Origin: Thysanoteuthis rhombus
Taxonomy: Eukaryota; Mollusca; Cephalopoda; Oegopsida; Thysanoteuthidae
Assembly: GCA_963457665.1 (NCBI GenBank)
Contig: OY735231.1
Coordinates: 35,544,337-35,608,336, forward strand
Reading direction: 5' to 3'
DNA: 64,000 bases
The notes beneath the pieces were generated by a model, which worked only from the letters and a program-made list of their open reading frames with translations, made no database searches and was not told where the DNA came from. This document shows positions 31,951 to 43,765 of the stretch, one piece after another (within the stretch, counting starts at the first letter, position 1; each line of letters begins with the position of its first letter). The translations under genes were made by a program, and so were the position numbers.

Positions 31951-32850
31951 CTTCTATCGTCCATCTTTGGACATAGATTTTTCCCAGGATCCGCCACATT
32001 TTTCCATCATTGAGGGTTGCGGAGCCAGTATTTTCTGAATTTGTCTGGTTCATCTCTCCATTTCGTATTCTTTCGGACTTGGTTTCGCATGTGATCTCTG
32101 GGGATCCATGTTGTGAGACGTGATGTCCATCGATTGTCTGTCAAACTTGCAACATGGCGTGCCCATTGCCATTTAAGTTTTTTTTAATACATACTATGAT
32201 GTCTTAGACTCCCCTTTTTTCCTGATGTACTGTGCTATCTTGTGATCTCTCCGTGTGAGGTTGAGCATGATTCTCTCATGCACGCGTTGCATGTTTACCA
32301 CTTTGTGGGTCTGTCTCTTGTTCAGGTTCCATGTTTCAGCTCAGTGACTATCGGGAGAATGCATTGGTTGTATACTCTTCTTTTTAGGATTATTGGGATC
32401 GTGTTGTTTTGCTGAACGCTTGCCATCTTAAAGTGGTTCTATGCTTAATTTCCTCTTCTTTTGAGGATCTTATGGATATTCCTTGTCCAAGGTAGATGTA
32501 TTGGTCCACCTTCCTCAGTTTTTCATCTTGATAGTTATGCTCTTATTTTCGATGTGGTAGTTGCGCAGAGTTTTTGTTTTACTGAAGTTGATGTGTAGGC
32601 CGACTTTCTTGCTCTCTTCGTTTAGTTCATCTCACAATAGTTAGAGGTCGTGTAGGTTCTCTGCAAAAAGGACGATGTAGTTTGCCCATCTGCGGTTTCT
32701 TAGATATTTGCCGTTCAATTTGATTCCTCTATTCTCCCAGTCCAGATTTTGGAAGATCATCTTGAGGCAGGCTGTGGAGAGTTTGGGTGAGCTGGTATCA
32801 CCTTGTCGTATTCATTTTTTGAGCTTGAAGGGTTCTCCACCCGAAGGCAA
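31951..32850 (-). mobile_element. RTE-type LINE copy including RT palm, inserted into LINE-B
   Basis: The minus strand runs from the tail through the C-terminal region to the RT palm. The complement of the segment with the catalytic FADD box is near 32650-32700 but has changed (AACTACATC where an intact copy has GACGACATA), as expected of a dead copy. It ends near the RQGD region. LINE-B flanks it on both sides. Confidence 0.85.
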
Positions 32851-32864
32851 ATAGTCGTTTATAC

Positions 32865-34000
32865 ATGAAAAGGAAAGACCGATGAAGGGGGCTCATTAGC
32901 ATTGCTGACTGAGTGGATGGAAAGCAATGATCAGTGAAGAGTTAAATTGTGAAAAGTGATGAAGAAGAACTTCTTAAACAAGCTTTTGTAGAATTAGGAG
33001 TTTCTAATCCTGACCTTGAACAGAAGAATGTTTACTAAAATAGATTCACTCGTGAAAGAAAGGAAACACTGAAAGAAATACAATTGCATTAGCTGTTAGA
33101 CGACGATACCAAAGGAAGATGAACCGTCGTTGGAGGGGCCCCGGGAAGGAGATTTGAAGAGAGAAACGGAGAGTTTACAGGTTGCAGCTCAAGATGAAGC
33201 ACTCAATATTGACACAGTAAAGAGGGATATATATCATTAGACAAAAAAATGCCTCTAGCGTGACAAGCAAGAAGAAATATTGATATGCGGCAGTTTGTAG
33301 AATGTTGGCTCAAAATGAATACAGGTGAAGACACGATGAGGTCTGTCTCAATTTTCATTGGGCACCGTGTAAGAAATATGGCTGTAACACTTCAGATGAG
33401 TGGTACAGATATATATATAAGATGATGTTAAATGAAACTCGTAAACCAAAGACTCTATGGAACTTTGATAGTCAGGTGGATAGTACGATTAGACGCCGTA
33501 GACTACACATCATTGTACATGATTCAAAATAGAGAAAGTGCCTAATAATTGATATTGCAATTCATACAAACCAAAAAAAAAAAATTTAAAAAAGAATTGA
33601 TGCAAACAAAAATATGCTAGAAAGAATGTGGGGATGGCCAGCAGAGAAACGGTTGATTGGACATTAAGACAGACACTCAAGTTTTCTGAAAATCTTCCCT
33701 CTTACGAAAAGCTCACATTTTAGAAGAAATACTCTCCGTCTGAGGTCTTGTGTTAAGGCTTGACAGTCTGCTTACACACAGAAGAATTGTCATGCTTACT
33801 GTGCGAAAAAAATAGCAACAACAACAACAACAACATTATTATCATTATAGATATTATCATTATTATTATCATTATTATTTTTATTATCATTATTATTATC
33901 ATTATTATTTTTATTATCATTATTATTATCAATAATAGAAATATAAAGACTGCAACACTAATTGTTAACTGTGACCTAACAGAGGAAGGAAAATGAAAGC
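32865..34000 (+). pseudogene. LINE-B pol, decayed (copy 2, second part)
   Basis: Shifted-frame fragments include QAFVELGVSNPDLEQKN, RRYQRKMNRRWRGPGKE, HWAPCKKYG, TLWNFDSQVDSTIRRRR and KCLIIDIAIHTN. These match the zinc-like and RPD/DVA blocks of LINE-B in the expected order. There are many stops, and a trinucleotide tract at 33812-33935 interrupts the end. Confidence 0.7.
33812..33935. repeat. (AAC)n then (ATT)n-type microsatellite inside LINE-B
   Basis: ACA repeats followed by TTATTATTATC repeats. It lies between the decayed coding part and the 3' UTR of LINE-B copy 2. Confidence 0.9.
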
Positions 34001-34275
34001 GGAAACGTAAACCACAGCACTGGCATGATTAGTGAAAGAGAGAAGAGATGTTGGCTGAAGACCTGAGGAGATTTGTTGTCACTCAGCTTCCAGCGATGAC
34101 CACTGGGCAACCGATGTGATACTGTAAACTGCAGTATTACTATGGCCTATGAGAACTAGGAGAGAAGGGCTGGAGACTTGAGGAGACTTGCTGTCACTCA
34201 AACTCCAGCGGTAACCACCAGGCAAGTGGTGTGAGATTGCAAATAATAATAATACTGTTAATAACAACAACAACA
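33985..34275 (+). mobile_element. LINE-B 3' UTR with duplicated motif (copy 2)
   Basis: Has GTGAAAGAGAGAAGAGATGT, GAGGAGATTTGTTGTCACTC and GAGGAGACTTGCTGTCACTC, then CAAGTGGTGTGAGATTGCAA and a short AAT/AAC tail, parallel to 30990-31260. Confidence 0.8.
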
Positions 34276-35631
34276 ACTAAAACAAAAGTGTGTTGTTGCC
34301 GCTGTTGAAGCATTCGTAGTAACTTGTCCTTATAACGTCTCAAGCAAAGATATTTACAGGATTACTTTCTTTATTTTATTTACTCCGTATGAGTTGGCCA
34401 AAATTATTTTCTCGGTGGAGAAATGTGGAAAAAAATGAAAACGTTGTCAAACTATAACCGTATTTAACCATAATGAAATCTCTCATTACAAAAAAAGGAC
34501 ATTTCTCTATCTGGATAATCTACATCCCTGAACATTAAAAAGTATATCACGCCTTAATTTCAAGTACTTTGTCTACGCCAAGAGGATATATGGGGCCCTC
34601 GACCCTTCATCATAATCTATATTTATCCCCTTGGTCACATAATAGACATGCTTAAATCCTTATGGCCGACACTTATCTTTAACTAGTCTTTCCTTTTTCA
34701 TATGATGAAAGTAGTTTTTTCTTTTAAAAAGGCGTTGCGTTTTTCCATGTATACTTAAACAAATGCGATTTTATAATACGTTGATATAAATAGCCTTATG
34801 AGTAATCATCGTTATAATTCCTGACAATAGAAATCCCTTATTAATGATTTTCAATACAAGTCTATTGCAAATGGTTATCGATTATACATCTTCCTTTTTA
34901 TCTTTCTCACGTTTCCTTATTTTCGATGCACTGACTGGCTGTTGAGTATGGGTCATATGAAATGCTAGATATATCAATAAGTCTCCAAAGGATTAAGTTA
35001 TATATTGATCCATGACATTCGGTACACAGATATCAAGAACTTTCAAGTAACAATGATTAACAATACTCTTTTTTTGTCTGTTATTAACATTTGTATAATT
35101 ACTGATCACAGCCCCCCCCCATTTTTAATGTACAACACACAGATTGAGTGCCGAAATTTCCATTAAATCGAATGTTTGCATAAACAGTGACACGGCAAAT
35201 TCCGTCGTACGATGATACATAATGCTGAAATACGAAGCTGACATTGATTTGAGTGGGTCTGGTCTCATTATTGCATACTTCGATCTATTTGTTTTTTTAC
35301 CTGTCTCGTTTGTTTTGGAACAACGGCGCCATTACTGATCGAATCTCTATCATTTTGGGGACCGAGGTCGAGATGCACCCAAGAAAAATGCATGACCAAA
35401 GAAAAATCATGGGTTCGGGCTCCTCCTACCAAGGGAAATATCTGATGTGACTTTCTTTGTTTTTTCCTCATGTACTCTGCATATTATATATGTTACATTT
35501 GTGTAGACATTTCTGTGAGCAGATGTGATGAAGACATCATTATGTCTCCCAGTAAACGGGTGTCATTTCTCTACCTGGATTATCTACTCTCTTGAACGTT
35601 GAACGATCATTATCCTCAACAGCAACAGCAG

Positions 35632-36212
35632 ACATTTAGCATCCGTTCTTGGACATAGAACTTCACCAAGATTCACCAGACTGCTCTATCGTGGGCGTTA
35701 CGAAGCCAGTACTTTCTAAACTCATCTAGTTTGTCACAACATCTTATATATTTTATTGGCCCCGGTCTCGCATCTGATCTTTGGGGGTCTTCGTTGCGTG
35801 TCGTGATGTCTAGCAGTTGTCTACCATTCAACATGACCGGTCCATTGCCATTCATGTTTTCTTACGTATTCTATGGTATCTCAGAGTCTTGTTCTCCCTC
35901 TGATATACTGTTCTGTCTCATGATCTCTCCGTGTTATGTTGAGCACAATTCTCTCTCGTTCCAGTTGAATGTTTCTCAGTTCCAGGGTAAGTCTTTGATT
36001 GGTTTTTATGTTTCAGCTCCATAGGTGACTATCAGGATGATGCATTGGTTGTTTACTCTTCTTTTTAGTATTAACAGGATTTTCCTTGTTATTGAAGGTT
36101 GGGTTTTCCCCGGCTGAAAGCTTGACAACTTAGTGTGATTCTTGGTGTGATCTCGTCTTCTTTTAAGGATTTCATGGAGACTCATTGTCCTTGGTAAATT
36201 TAGTCGGAAACG
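35632..36212 (-). mobile_element. RTE-type LINE fragment (unit 1)
   Basis: The minus strand matches the C-terminal region and upstream part: CATCCGTTCTTGGACATAGA, GTCACAACATCTTAT, GTGTCGTGATGTCTAGCAG and CATGGAGACTCATTGTCC. The first bases (CAGCAACAGCAG) replace the usual TGA tail. Confidence 0.8.
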
Positions 36213-36951
36213 TTGAAGGATAACGCACCTAAAATTCAAGTACTTCATCTAAAACTGTAGGATAAATGTTGTCCCGATCATATTTTAGAATCTGTATTTG
36301 GATCATTCCGGATACATGATTGATAAGTTTAATTTTTAATGGTCATAACCTAACCAATTTGGGGATGATTCTTAGTCATTGATTTTCCCTAACAGTTACA
36401 TAAAATGATTTATCTTCTTTTTTAAAAACAATAGTTCTGTCGTTTGGTATTTCCATATGTTATCAGATAAATATTTTTTCATGGTGCATTGATATAAATA
36501 GCCCTAAGGTATTGGTAATACTTGTTTTAATTTTTGACCATAAACAATCACTTCTCCGTAATTTTCCATGCATTTCTATTACAATGTTTCAACTTATATA
36601 CATATCTCTTTTATCTTTTTAACATTTTCTGTTTGCACCGTATACTGATCGTGTATGGGCTTTTTGAAATACTATATATATCAATAAATCTCCAAAGGAA
36701 TAATAAGTTATATTTTAATCAATGAAATTCGGTGAACAGATATCGAGAACTTCCAATTACCATTGATTAACTAAACTCCATCACTAACATATGTATGATT
36801 ACTGATCGCAAACAATTTCCCCTTCAATCTCAATGAGAAACATACAGATTGGGTGCCGAATTTTTCATTCAGTTGAATGTTTGCATAGACAGTGACTCGG
36901 CAAATCCTGTCGTAAAGTGATACATATTGTGTGAAAATACGATAGTGACAA

Positions 36952-37355
36952 TCATCATCAGTAGTCTTTTAACGTCCGTGGTTGGACATAGACCTTCCCC
37001 AGGATTTGACACACTTCTCTATCATGGGCGTCGCGGAGCCAGTAGTTCCTGAACATGTCTAGCTCGTCTCTCCATCTAATATTCTGCCGGCCTCGGTTGT
37101 GCATGTGATTTTGGGGGATCCATGTCGTGAGTCGTGATGTCCATCGGTTGTCTGCCATTCTTGCAACATGGCCAGCCTACTGTCATTAGAGATTTTTAAG
37201 GGATTCTATGATGTCCCTGACTCTCGTCTTTTCTCGAATGTACTGTGCTGTCTTGCAGTCTCTCCATGTGAGGCCCAGCATTATTCTTTCATGTGCACGT
37301 TGCATGGTTCGCAATTTACGGGTCCGTCTTTTGGTTAGGTTCCATAGTTTATCTC
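36952..37355 (-). mobile_element. RTE-type LINE fragment (unit 2), well preserved
   Basis: Has a short ATCATCATC tail, TTTTAACGTCCGTGGTTGGA and good coding identity. Minus-strand frames read DHREVCQ-like, RWRDELD and RTMQRAHERIMLGLTWRD. It stops near GGTTAGGTTCCATAG. Confidence 0.85.
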
Positions 37356-37763
37356 TGATACATCCTTTAAACTCATTCAACTTTTTTCTCTGTGGCAACG
37401 TACAGGTTCAATAAATCTAAAGAATAATAACTCATATATTTCAATGAAATCTGAAGAATAATCAGTTATATAATGATCCATAATTTCGGTAAGCAGGTAT
37501 CTAGAAATTTCAATGAGCATCTGTTAACAATAGTTATTCAAGCTCGAATTAATTACGGATTACAAAACAACCCCTTCTCACTGATTTTCAATGTAGAGCA
37601 TACAGATTGAGTGATGAAACTCTCATTTCTTTGAATGGTCACTTGTACGGTGAAACAGCAAATTTCGGTGTTATTTAATATATAATGTTAAAATTACGAT
37701 ACTTACATTGATTCAAGACGGCCTGTTTCCAAAATTATTTATTGAAATTTATCTCATCCCATT

Positions 37764-38330
37764 CATGCTTTTAGGGTCCGTTGTTGAACATAGACTTCCT
37801 GCAAAGATTCACCAGACCTCTCTATCATGAGCGTCACAGAGCCAGTACTTTCTGAAAGTGTCTAGCTCGTCACCTAATCTTACTTACTGTCGGCCACAAT
37901 TTCGTATATGATTTCTGGTGATCCAAGTTGTGAGTCGTGATGCTCAGCAGTTGTCAGACATTCTTGCAACGTGTCCAGGTCATTGCCATTTGAGTTTACA
38001 AATGGTTTTCATGATATCTCATACTCTTGTCTTTGCTATGATATACTATGCTGCCTTATTATCTCTCCATGTTTCCCGTTGCATGGTTCTCAATTTGAGT
38101 GTCAATGTTTTGGTTAAGTTCTATGTCTCTGTTCTATAGGTAACAATCAGAATTTTCTTTTTCTTAAAAGTCGAGCTTGCTGTACCTAAAGGTTGCCATT
38201 TTTGTGTGATTGCTTGCTTTATTTCTGCTTCTTTGGGGGATTTCATCGAGATTCGTTGTCCTAGGGTTGATATAGTGGTCTCTCATTCTTCAGCTCTGCG
38301 TTCTCGATTTTGATCATGACTTCATCCTCA
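37764..38330 (-). mobile_element. RTE-type LINE fragment (unit 3)
   Basis: The minus strand runs from GGGTCCGTTGTTGAACATAG to the GTTCTCGATTTTGATCATGA segment (the EIEDTELEK region). It is decayed. Confidence 0.8.
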
Positions 38331-39480
38331 TTATGTTTTTGTATACAAAACATTCGTTTGGCTTAAATTCATGAGGGACTAATTATCTTGCTTTCTTTGG
38401 GGGACAGAGGTTGAATTATCTAATAGTCGCTACATTTGTATGTACATTTCAATGAACTATTATGTGAGAGAGGTAAGGGGACATGCCTCAGAAGATCCTA
38501 TATTTCGAGACGAGTGGAAAAATTCCATATATATATTTATATATGTAATAACTTCTATAGTCTTTTCAAGTGTGCAATCCGTGAGATAGCGGGGGCTCCT
38601 TTTTACAGAACCAGATGGTGAATCGAAATTGTAGCTGATAAACCAACGGCTTAGTCTATTTCCGGCAAAGCAAGCCATGCAGACGATATTCCCAACCAGC
38701 CAGTGTAACACAGGCGATTCTTATCTATACATGAGAGTTTTATCCAACTCATTCTCTATCTATTGAGCAAAGAAGACCACAAAATACCCAACGTGGCTGT
38801 CTGGACTCATTCATTTGGCTGAATAGCCAATGTATACTGATTCTTTGTATTTTATCACTCTCCAGCAGTATTCCCAGTCATTTTTTCTTTTGTATTACAT
38901 GAGTACAAGTTATCTGATTTTAGAATATCAAAATCTTTTCTTTTCTAGGAGTTTATGATGTGGAGTAGACAACAATTTGATACGATCTATATTTGTCTGA
39001 ATGTCAACTGTTATAAATATAAAATCTCTCCATGGCTGACAGATTATCAAGAATCTTTTATTTATCATTTTACAATAAACAAGTTTTGTAAGTATCTCTT
39101 CACAAAAGAAGTCGTCATGACTCAATTTTCATCACAATGATATTTCCCTTATACTCTTTGTATCTATTTTTATTTCAGATCAAATGAAATTATTCCATCT
39201 AAAAAATGCACGGTTTCTGTCATTATTTATACTAGAGCATTGTACATGGCAGTGTTTAAATGTTTGAAACATACTTCTAGGTAATATTTGGTCATGTCAT
39301 TTTTGGTCATCCATACCCCAACTGTTCCATGATATGTCAGTAAATTAAAGTGGGCTCTATCACCAATCGGTAAAAAGGTGACTCAACTGATCTCACTTGA
39401 CCTTTGACTCGGTTAACATCCATGAACAATTTTTTTACTATATTTTAATGTTAATTGAATAACAATGAGAAGTATATTTT
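38331..39480. other. Unassigned stretch
   Basis: No gene recognised. Two opposite short frames at 38928-39140 overlap each other and resemble nothing known to me. Confidence 0.5.
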
Positions 39481-39490
39481 TAAAATAATT

Positions 39491-39530
39491 AATTCGTACT
39501 GGTTTCGATTCGCGTCTTCATCAAAGATTT
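39491..39530 (-). ncRNA. Short TGATGA...CGAAAC motif (hammerhead-like relic)
   Basis: The minus strand reads TTTGATGAAGACGCGAATC then GAAACC. It keeps the spacing of the hammerhead core (CTGATGA ... GAAA), but the first C is lost and stem II is only about 2 bp. Such motifs occur in repeats of the Penelope type. It is a relic at best. Confidence 0.3.
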
Positions 39531-39789
39531 GAACTCAAATGAAACACCCTCCTCTAATTCACATGATAATGTCAGAGAGTGCAGAACATTTTGATGATAT
39601 TAAAAAAACGTAAAAACAAAAATTAGATGATATATTATCCAAAACAGGAGCGGCAGGAATAAAACTATAAAAGATCTCCGGGATATTTCAATGTCACCGG
39701 ATGATCGTTTATCGTGTGCGCATGCTCACATTTAAATGAGGCAACAAGTTGCGTGAGTGTATGTACAGAGGTCCTGTTCACTATTTTTT

Positions 39790-40020
39790 CCCCTAAACTA
39801 ATTTAAACATGTGGGAGATATTTTGAATGATATTAGAATGAAAATAAAATAGGGGATCAATTCAGCATAAACTTACATGGTAAATCTAACTTCAGTCATT
39901 AAAAACCGATGGAGGGTGGACGTATTCTTCTTCCAGGAGGAAATATTTCTATTTTATGCCATCTACCTCCATTGGTGCAGACTGTGCGCACGATGCATGC
40001 ATAACAAGCCCAACTAACTT
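39790..40020 (+). repeat. Family D dispersed repeat
   Basis: Shares GGGGATCAATTCAGCATAAAC, TTAAAAACCGATGGAGGG-like and CATTGGTG with the copies at 19585 and 43410. Confidence 0.5.
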
Positions 40021-40226
40021 AAAAACGGAGGAAACCTATGTTTCATATTCAAGTTATTTGACGATTTAGTGTTTCATGTTATTTTTTTTATAGGAGAGAT
40101 AAAATTGAGATAAGGGGATGAAGCTGGAAATCAAATTATGAATTCTATGTTCCCCTAATCCGAATCTAAACCACAAAAAAAAAACTTTAATTGTGTTAGT
40201 GTATGAGTTGGTCATATGTTACTCAA

Positions 40227-40228
<2 letters not shown>

Positions 40229-40324
<96 letters not shown>

Positions 40325-40470
40325 TTTAACGTCCGTGGTTGGACATAGACCTTCCCCAGGATTAGCTACACTGGGCATCGCGGAGTCGGTACTTTCTAAA
40401 TTTGACCACCTCGTCTCTCGATCTAATTTTCTGTCGGCCTCGCTTCCGCATGTGATCTTGGGGGATCCAT
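40229..40470 (-). mobile_element. RTE-type LINE 3' fragment with about 30-copy (TGA)n tail
   Basis: A pure (ATC)n tract of about 95 bases runs directly into TTTTAACGTCCGTGGTTGGA and the complement of the RTE C-terminus (CGCTTCCGCATGTGATCTTG). Only about 150 bases of the element are present. Confidence 0.88.
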
Positions 40471-41676
40471 ATCACTCGAGAGATACATGTTCACTTATGA
40501 ACCAAACGGTCCTGGCTTCAATACATTCAGCAAAACAGTCGCTTCAGAGGTGGAATCTATCAGAAAATATTTTTCAAACTAGCTGAGCGACGCTTTGAGG
40601 TATGCAGCTGTCCAACTGCATGTCTACGTAATTTAGAATAATTGATTCATTTTTTAATTTTGACTTCTTTTCACCCTGATCTTGATTGATAAATTTGTCG
40701 GATCTCATAACCACATACTTATAATGCACTATATGATTAGAAAGCATTAAAAAAACAGTTGAGTAATCATTAAATTAAACGATATTTATAGAATCCTGTT
40801 TATATAACGGCTACTTTATTTTTGGAAGATTTTAAATTATAGAGTTTTGATTTTTCTGTCGGCAGACATAAATCATGGCGTAAAATGCTTATATGTAACC
40901 AATATTTTATAACAGATGCAGTTTTGTTACCATTCTTCCGTCTATTCTCATTATCCTTATATTGTTATTGAATAATTATCGGTCTTTGTTTGGTGAAAAT
41001 AATCCATACATCATCCTCAGAATCGAAATCGACTGCAATTCCGTTATCGGAGTCTTCTTTTTAGGGGACGGCCAGTCTCACCTTTTCGTTCTCAACTCAG
41101 ATAACTTGATCAGCAGACCGAACAAAGATATCAATAGCTTGTGGCAGACCTTAATCGGGAAAGGATAAGTGTTTGAACTTGGGATTTCATAGACATAGCT
41201 CGAGGGATGATAGCACGTGAAAAGTTTAACGGTTGATAACGAGTTCAGCACAGAACTCCAGAGGCAAAGACTATCACAAGAACACACGGACGCAAAACTC
41301 AGATGTGACTTGTACGTGAAAGAAATACTAGATTATTGATTTAAAAAAAAATTAAGTACATTTCTATTCTTGAGAATAAAATCTACATTCTTGAAAGTGT
41401 CGATTTTATTTCCCCATTTGAAATATTGCTGCAGCACGATCTTCTTATTCTCGCATGAGTTAGCACATATGTTTCTTGTATACTCTACAATATCCATACT
41501 GTATAAATATTGATCCGTTGTATTTCACCACTTTCTATAAAAGCCCATAAAATTGACTGTATATCACTTTTTAGAAGACTTACTCGATAGCTAAAACATC
41601 ATGAGAATAATATTAGTTTCCAGGGTCAATATTTAGATAGGGCAGATGGGTGGTGGACAACTAAATATCAATCTAG

Positions 41677-41680
<4 letters not shown>
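40471..41680. other. Unassigned stretch
   Basis: No gene recognised. Overlapping opposite-strand frames at 40962-41287 look like chance open frames. Confidence 0.5.
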
Positions 41681-41719
<39 letters not shown>

Positions 41720-41855
41720 CACAGACAGCTGTTTCGTTGTATTACAACTCTTCAGTGTGGCTATAGACAATCCATTATCCTATCCAGTACCACGAGGCAA
41801 GATTAAAACCTCTGCTTCAGACCCGGAAGCCGATATCCTACCGCCAGTATTTATT
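41681..41855 (-). mobile_element. S1 SINE-like right half with (TA)n
   Basis: The TA tract abuts CACAGACAGCTGTTTCGTTG. The minus strand then reads the S1 right end and box-B-like GGTTTTAATCTTGCC up to CGGTAGGATATCGGC. Confidence 0.7.
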
Positions 41856-42740
41856 TTCAAGGACCCGATCTCGGGACAGAAGTTTCTTATCCTCTTTGGT
41901 CAGTACATTTGAAGTCATGTGAAGTTGTAATATTTTGGTATAAACATTTGATTTTTTACAGTAGTATGGAAGTGACTCGAAAACTTACTTATGGGAAATC
42001 AGATCTCATTTAGAAATTCAACCGAAATATGGCCTATTGAACAGAGACTTGCCATTACAGTCAATATTTGAACAACCGTAGAATCATAATTTGAAGTCAT
42101 GTAGTATAAAATCTGTCGAAGAATAAATTCTATCTATAACATGTCTGACATTTTCCACTGGGGAAACATTTCAAGTAGAGTGAAAAAATCTAGAAACATC
42201 TTAATTTTGTAGAATAACATCTGGATTTAGAGGATATCGATATTATTGACAAACCTGTCAGAATAAGGCTGAAAAAAAGAGCAAAGATGAAGAGAAAAAC
42301 ATTCCTGTAAAAGGTCTGGTAGAGTACTGGTATAGATTTTCAAATCTGTAGACAAAACGGTATGGCAAAGAGCACTGGAAAAAAAGTGAACAACAATCAA
42401 ATACAAGCACACACTCATACACACACATAGACACATATCAAAAAATAGATAGAATCCCTTGCCACCCTTGATGGCTTCGGTTGTTCAATTGATTTTGGTA
42501 TGCAACTGAGCGTGTTTAGATAGATTGATAGATAGATAGATAGATAGTCGGCCGGACAGAGAGATGTGAACAGACTGAGGTAGATAAATAAATAGTTGGT
42601 TTATCAATTTTTCAGTAAGTAGATTTATTGGTTAAAACTGGTTCCTCCATTGTGAACTCTCAGAATGGTGAGAGTTACAAAAGAATTGTTTTGTAAAATA
42701 ATTTTGATGAAGTATTCGCTCTTATGTGCAACAACAACAT
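41856..42740. other. Family E relic and unassigned sequence
   Basis: Near 42090-42250 the minus strand resembles family E (TGTTTCCCCAGTGGAAAATG, CTACAAAATTAAGATG). A (GATA)n run lies at 42520-42548. Otherwise nothing is seen. Confidence 0.45.
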
Positions 42741-42741
42741 C

Positions 42742-43356
42742 GGAAATAAAAACACTAAGATCAAAATCGAGGACATAGAACTGGAGAAAATAGATCACTA
42801 CATCTACCTAGGATAACAAATCTCCATGAAACCCTTAAAAAAAGAAGAAATCAAGCGAAGAATCACTCTAGGGTGGCAAGTCTTTGGTAGAGCAAGCTCA
42901 ACCTTCAAAATTAAGAAGATCGTATTAATAGATCAATAGTCACTTATGGAGCTGAAACATGGAACCTAACCAAGAGACAGATCCACGAATTGAGAACCAT
43001 GCAATGTGCACTTAAAATAATCATGATATACCTAACATGGAGAGACCACACGACAGTACAGTACATCTGGGAAAAGAAAAGAGTCAGGGACATCATAGAA
43101 TGCATTGAAAATCTCAAATAGCAGTGGGCTGGCCATGTTGCACGAATGGCGGACAACCGATGGACATTGCGACTCACGACATGGATCCCTTAAGATCACA
43201 AGCGGAACCGACACCGGCAGAATATTAGATGGAGAGATGAGCTAGACAGATTCAGAAAGTAATGGCTCCGTGACACCCATGATAGAGAAGTGTGGCAAAT
43301 CCTGGGGAAGGTCTATGTCCAACGACGGACGTTAATAGACTGATGATGATGATGAT
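42742..43356 (+). mobile_element. RTE-type LINE 3' fragment
   Basis: Begins in the region equivalent to GNKNTKIKIEDIELEKIDHY and runs through KRRITLGWQ and the C-terminal block to GACGGACGTTAATAGACTGA with a (TGA)n tail. Stops and small deletions are present. Confidence 0.88.
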
Positions 43357-43409
43357 TCCCTTCCATTACACCTTTCAAACATTTTCTGAATAGGTCTGGT
43401 TAGCCACTC

Positions 43410-43765
43410 ATTAGCAACTGTTGCATGACCGACAATTTTTGGCAGCATGCACTGTTAGGATGATCAATTCAAAAATTTGAAAAAAAAGGGGTGATCTATG
43501 AATAATTCACTTCCGTCACTTTCTTGGGTCAGTGATCACATGAAAGTTCTGAATTAAAAAAACAGCATGTGAATGATGCCGAGCAGAAACTAAGGGACCA
43601 ATTTAGCATAAACTTATATTCCAAATTGCCACCCCCAACTGAAAACTTATATGGGGGGTAATTTCCGAAAGACTATGTATGAAATCCTCTAGACCTATTG
43701 GTGTGGCCTTTACCAGTGATACATATGTACGTATATACTCACATAGTCAGCCAGACCAGCCTGAA
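43410..43765 (+). repeat. Family D dispersed repeat
   Basis: Clear copy: TTTTTGGCAGCATGCACTG, GGATGATCAATTC, GGGTCAGTGATCACA, AAGGGACCAATTTAGCATAA, CCAACTGAAAACTTATATGGG and CACATAGTCAGCCAGACC. Confidence 0.65.

Larger units (their letters stand above)
34380..38330. repeat. Three related units, each joined to a minus-strand RTE fragment
   Basis: GA(A)TGTTTGCATA(A/G)ACAGTGAC-like, CGGCAAATCC(T/G)GTCG-like and a TTCGGT(A/G)(A/C)ACAGATATC motif recur near 35015-35245, 36720-36950 and 37480-37700. RTE fragments follow at 35632, 36952 and 37764. The first unit is longer. This suggests amplification of a block that already contained an RTE insertion, followed by decay. Confidence 0.6.

Noticed and set aside
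31719..32013. His-, Ser-, Ile- and Met-rich frames
   Set aside because: All are readings of one (ATC)n/(GTC)n tract at an RTE 3' end.
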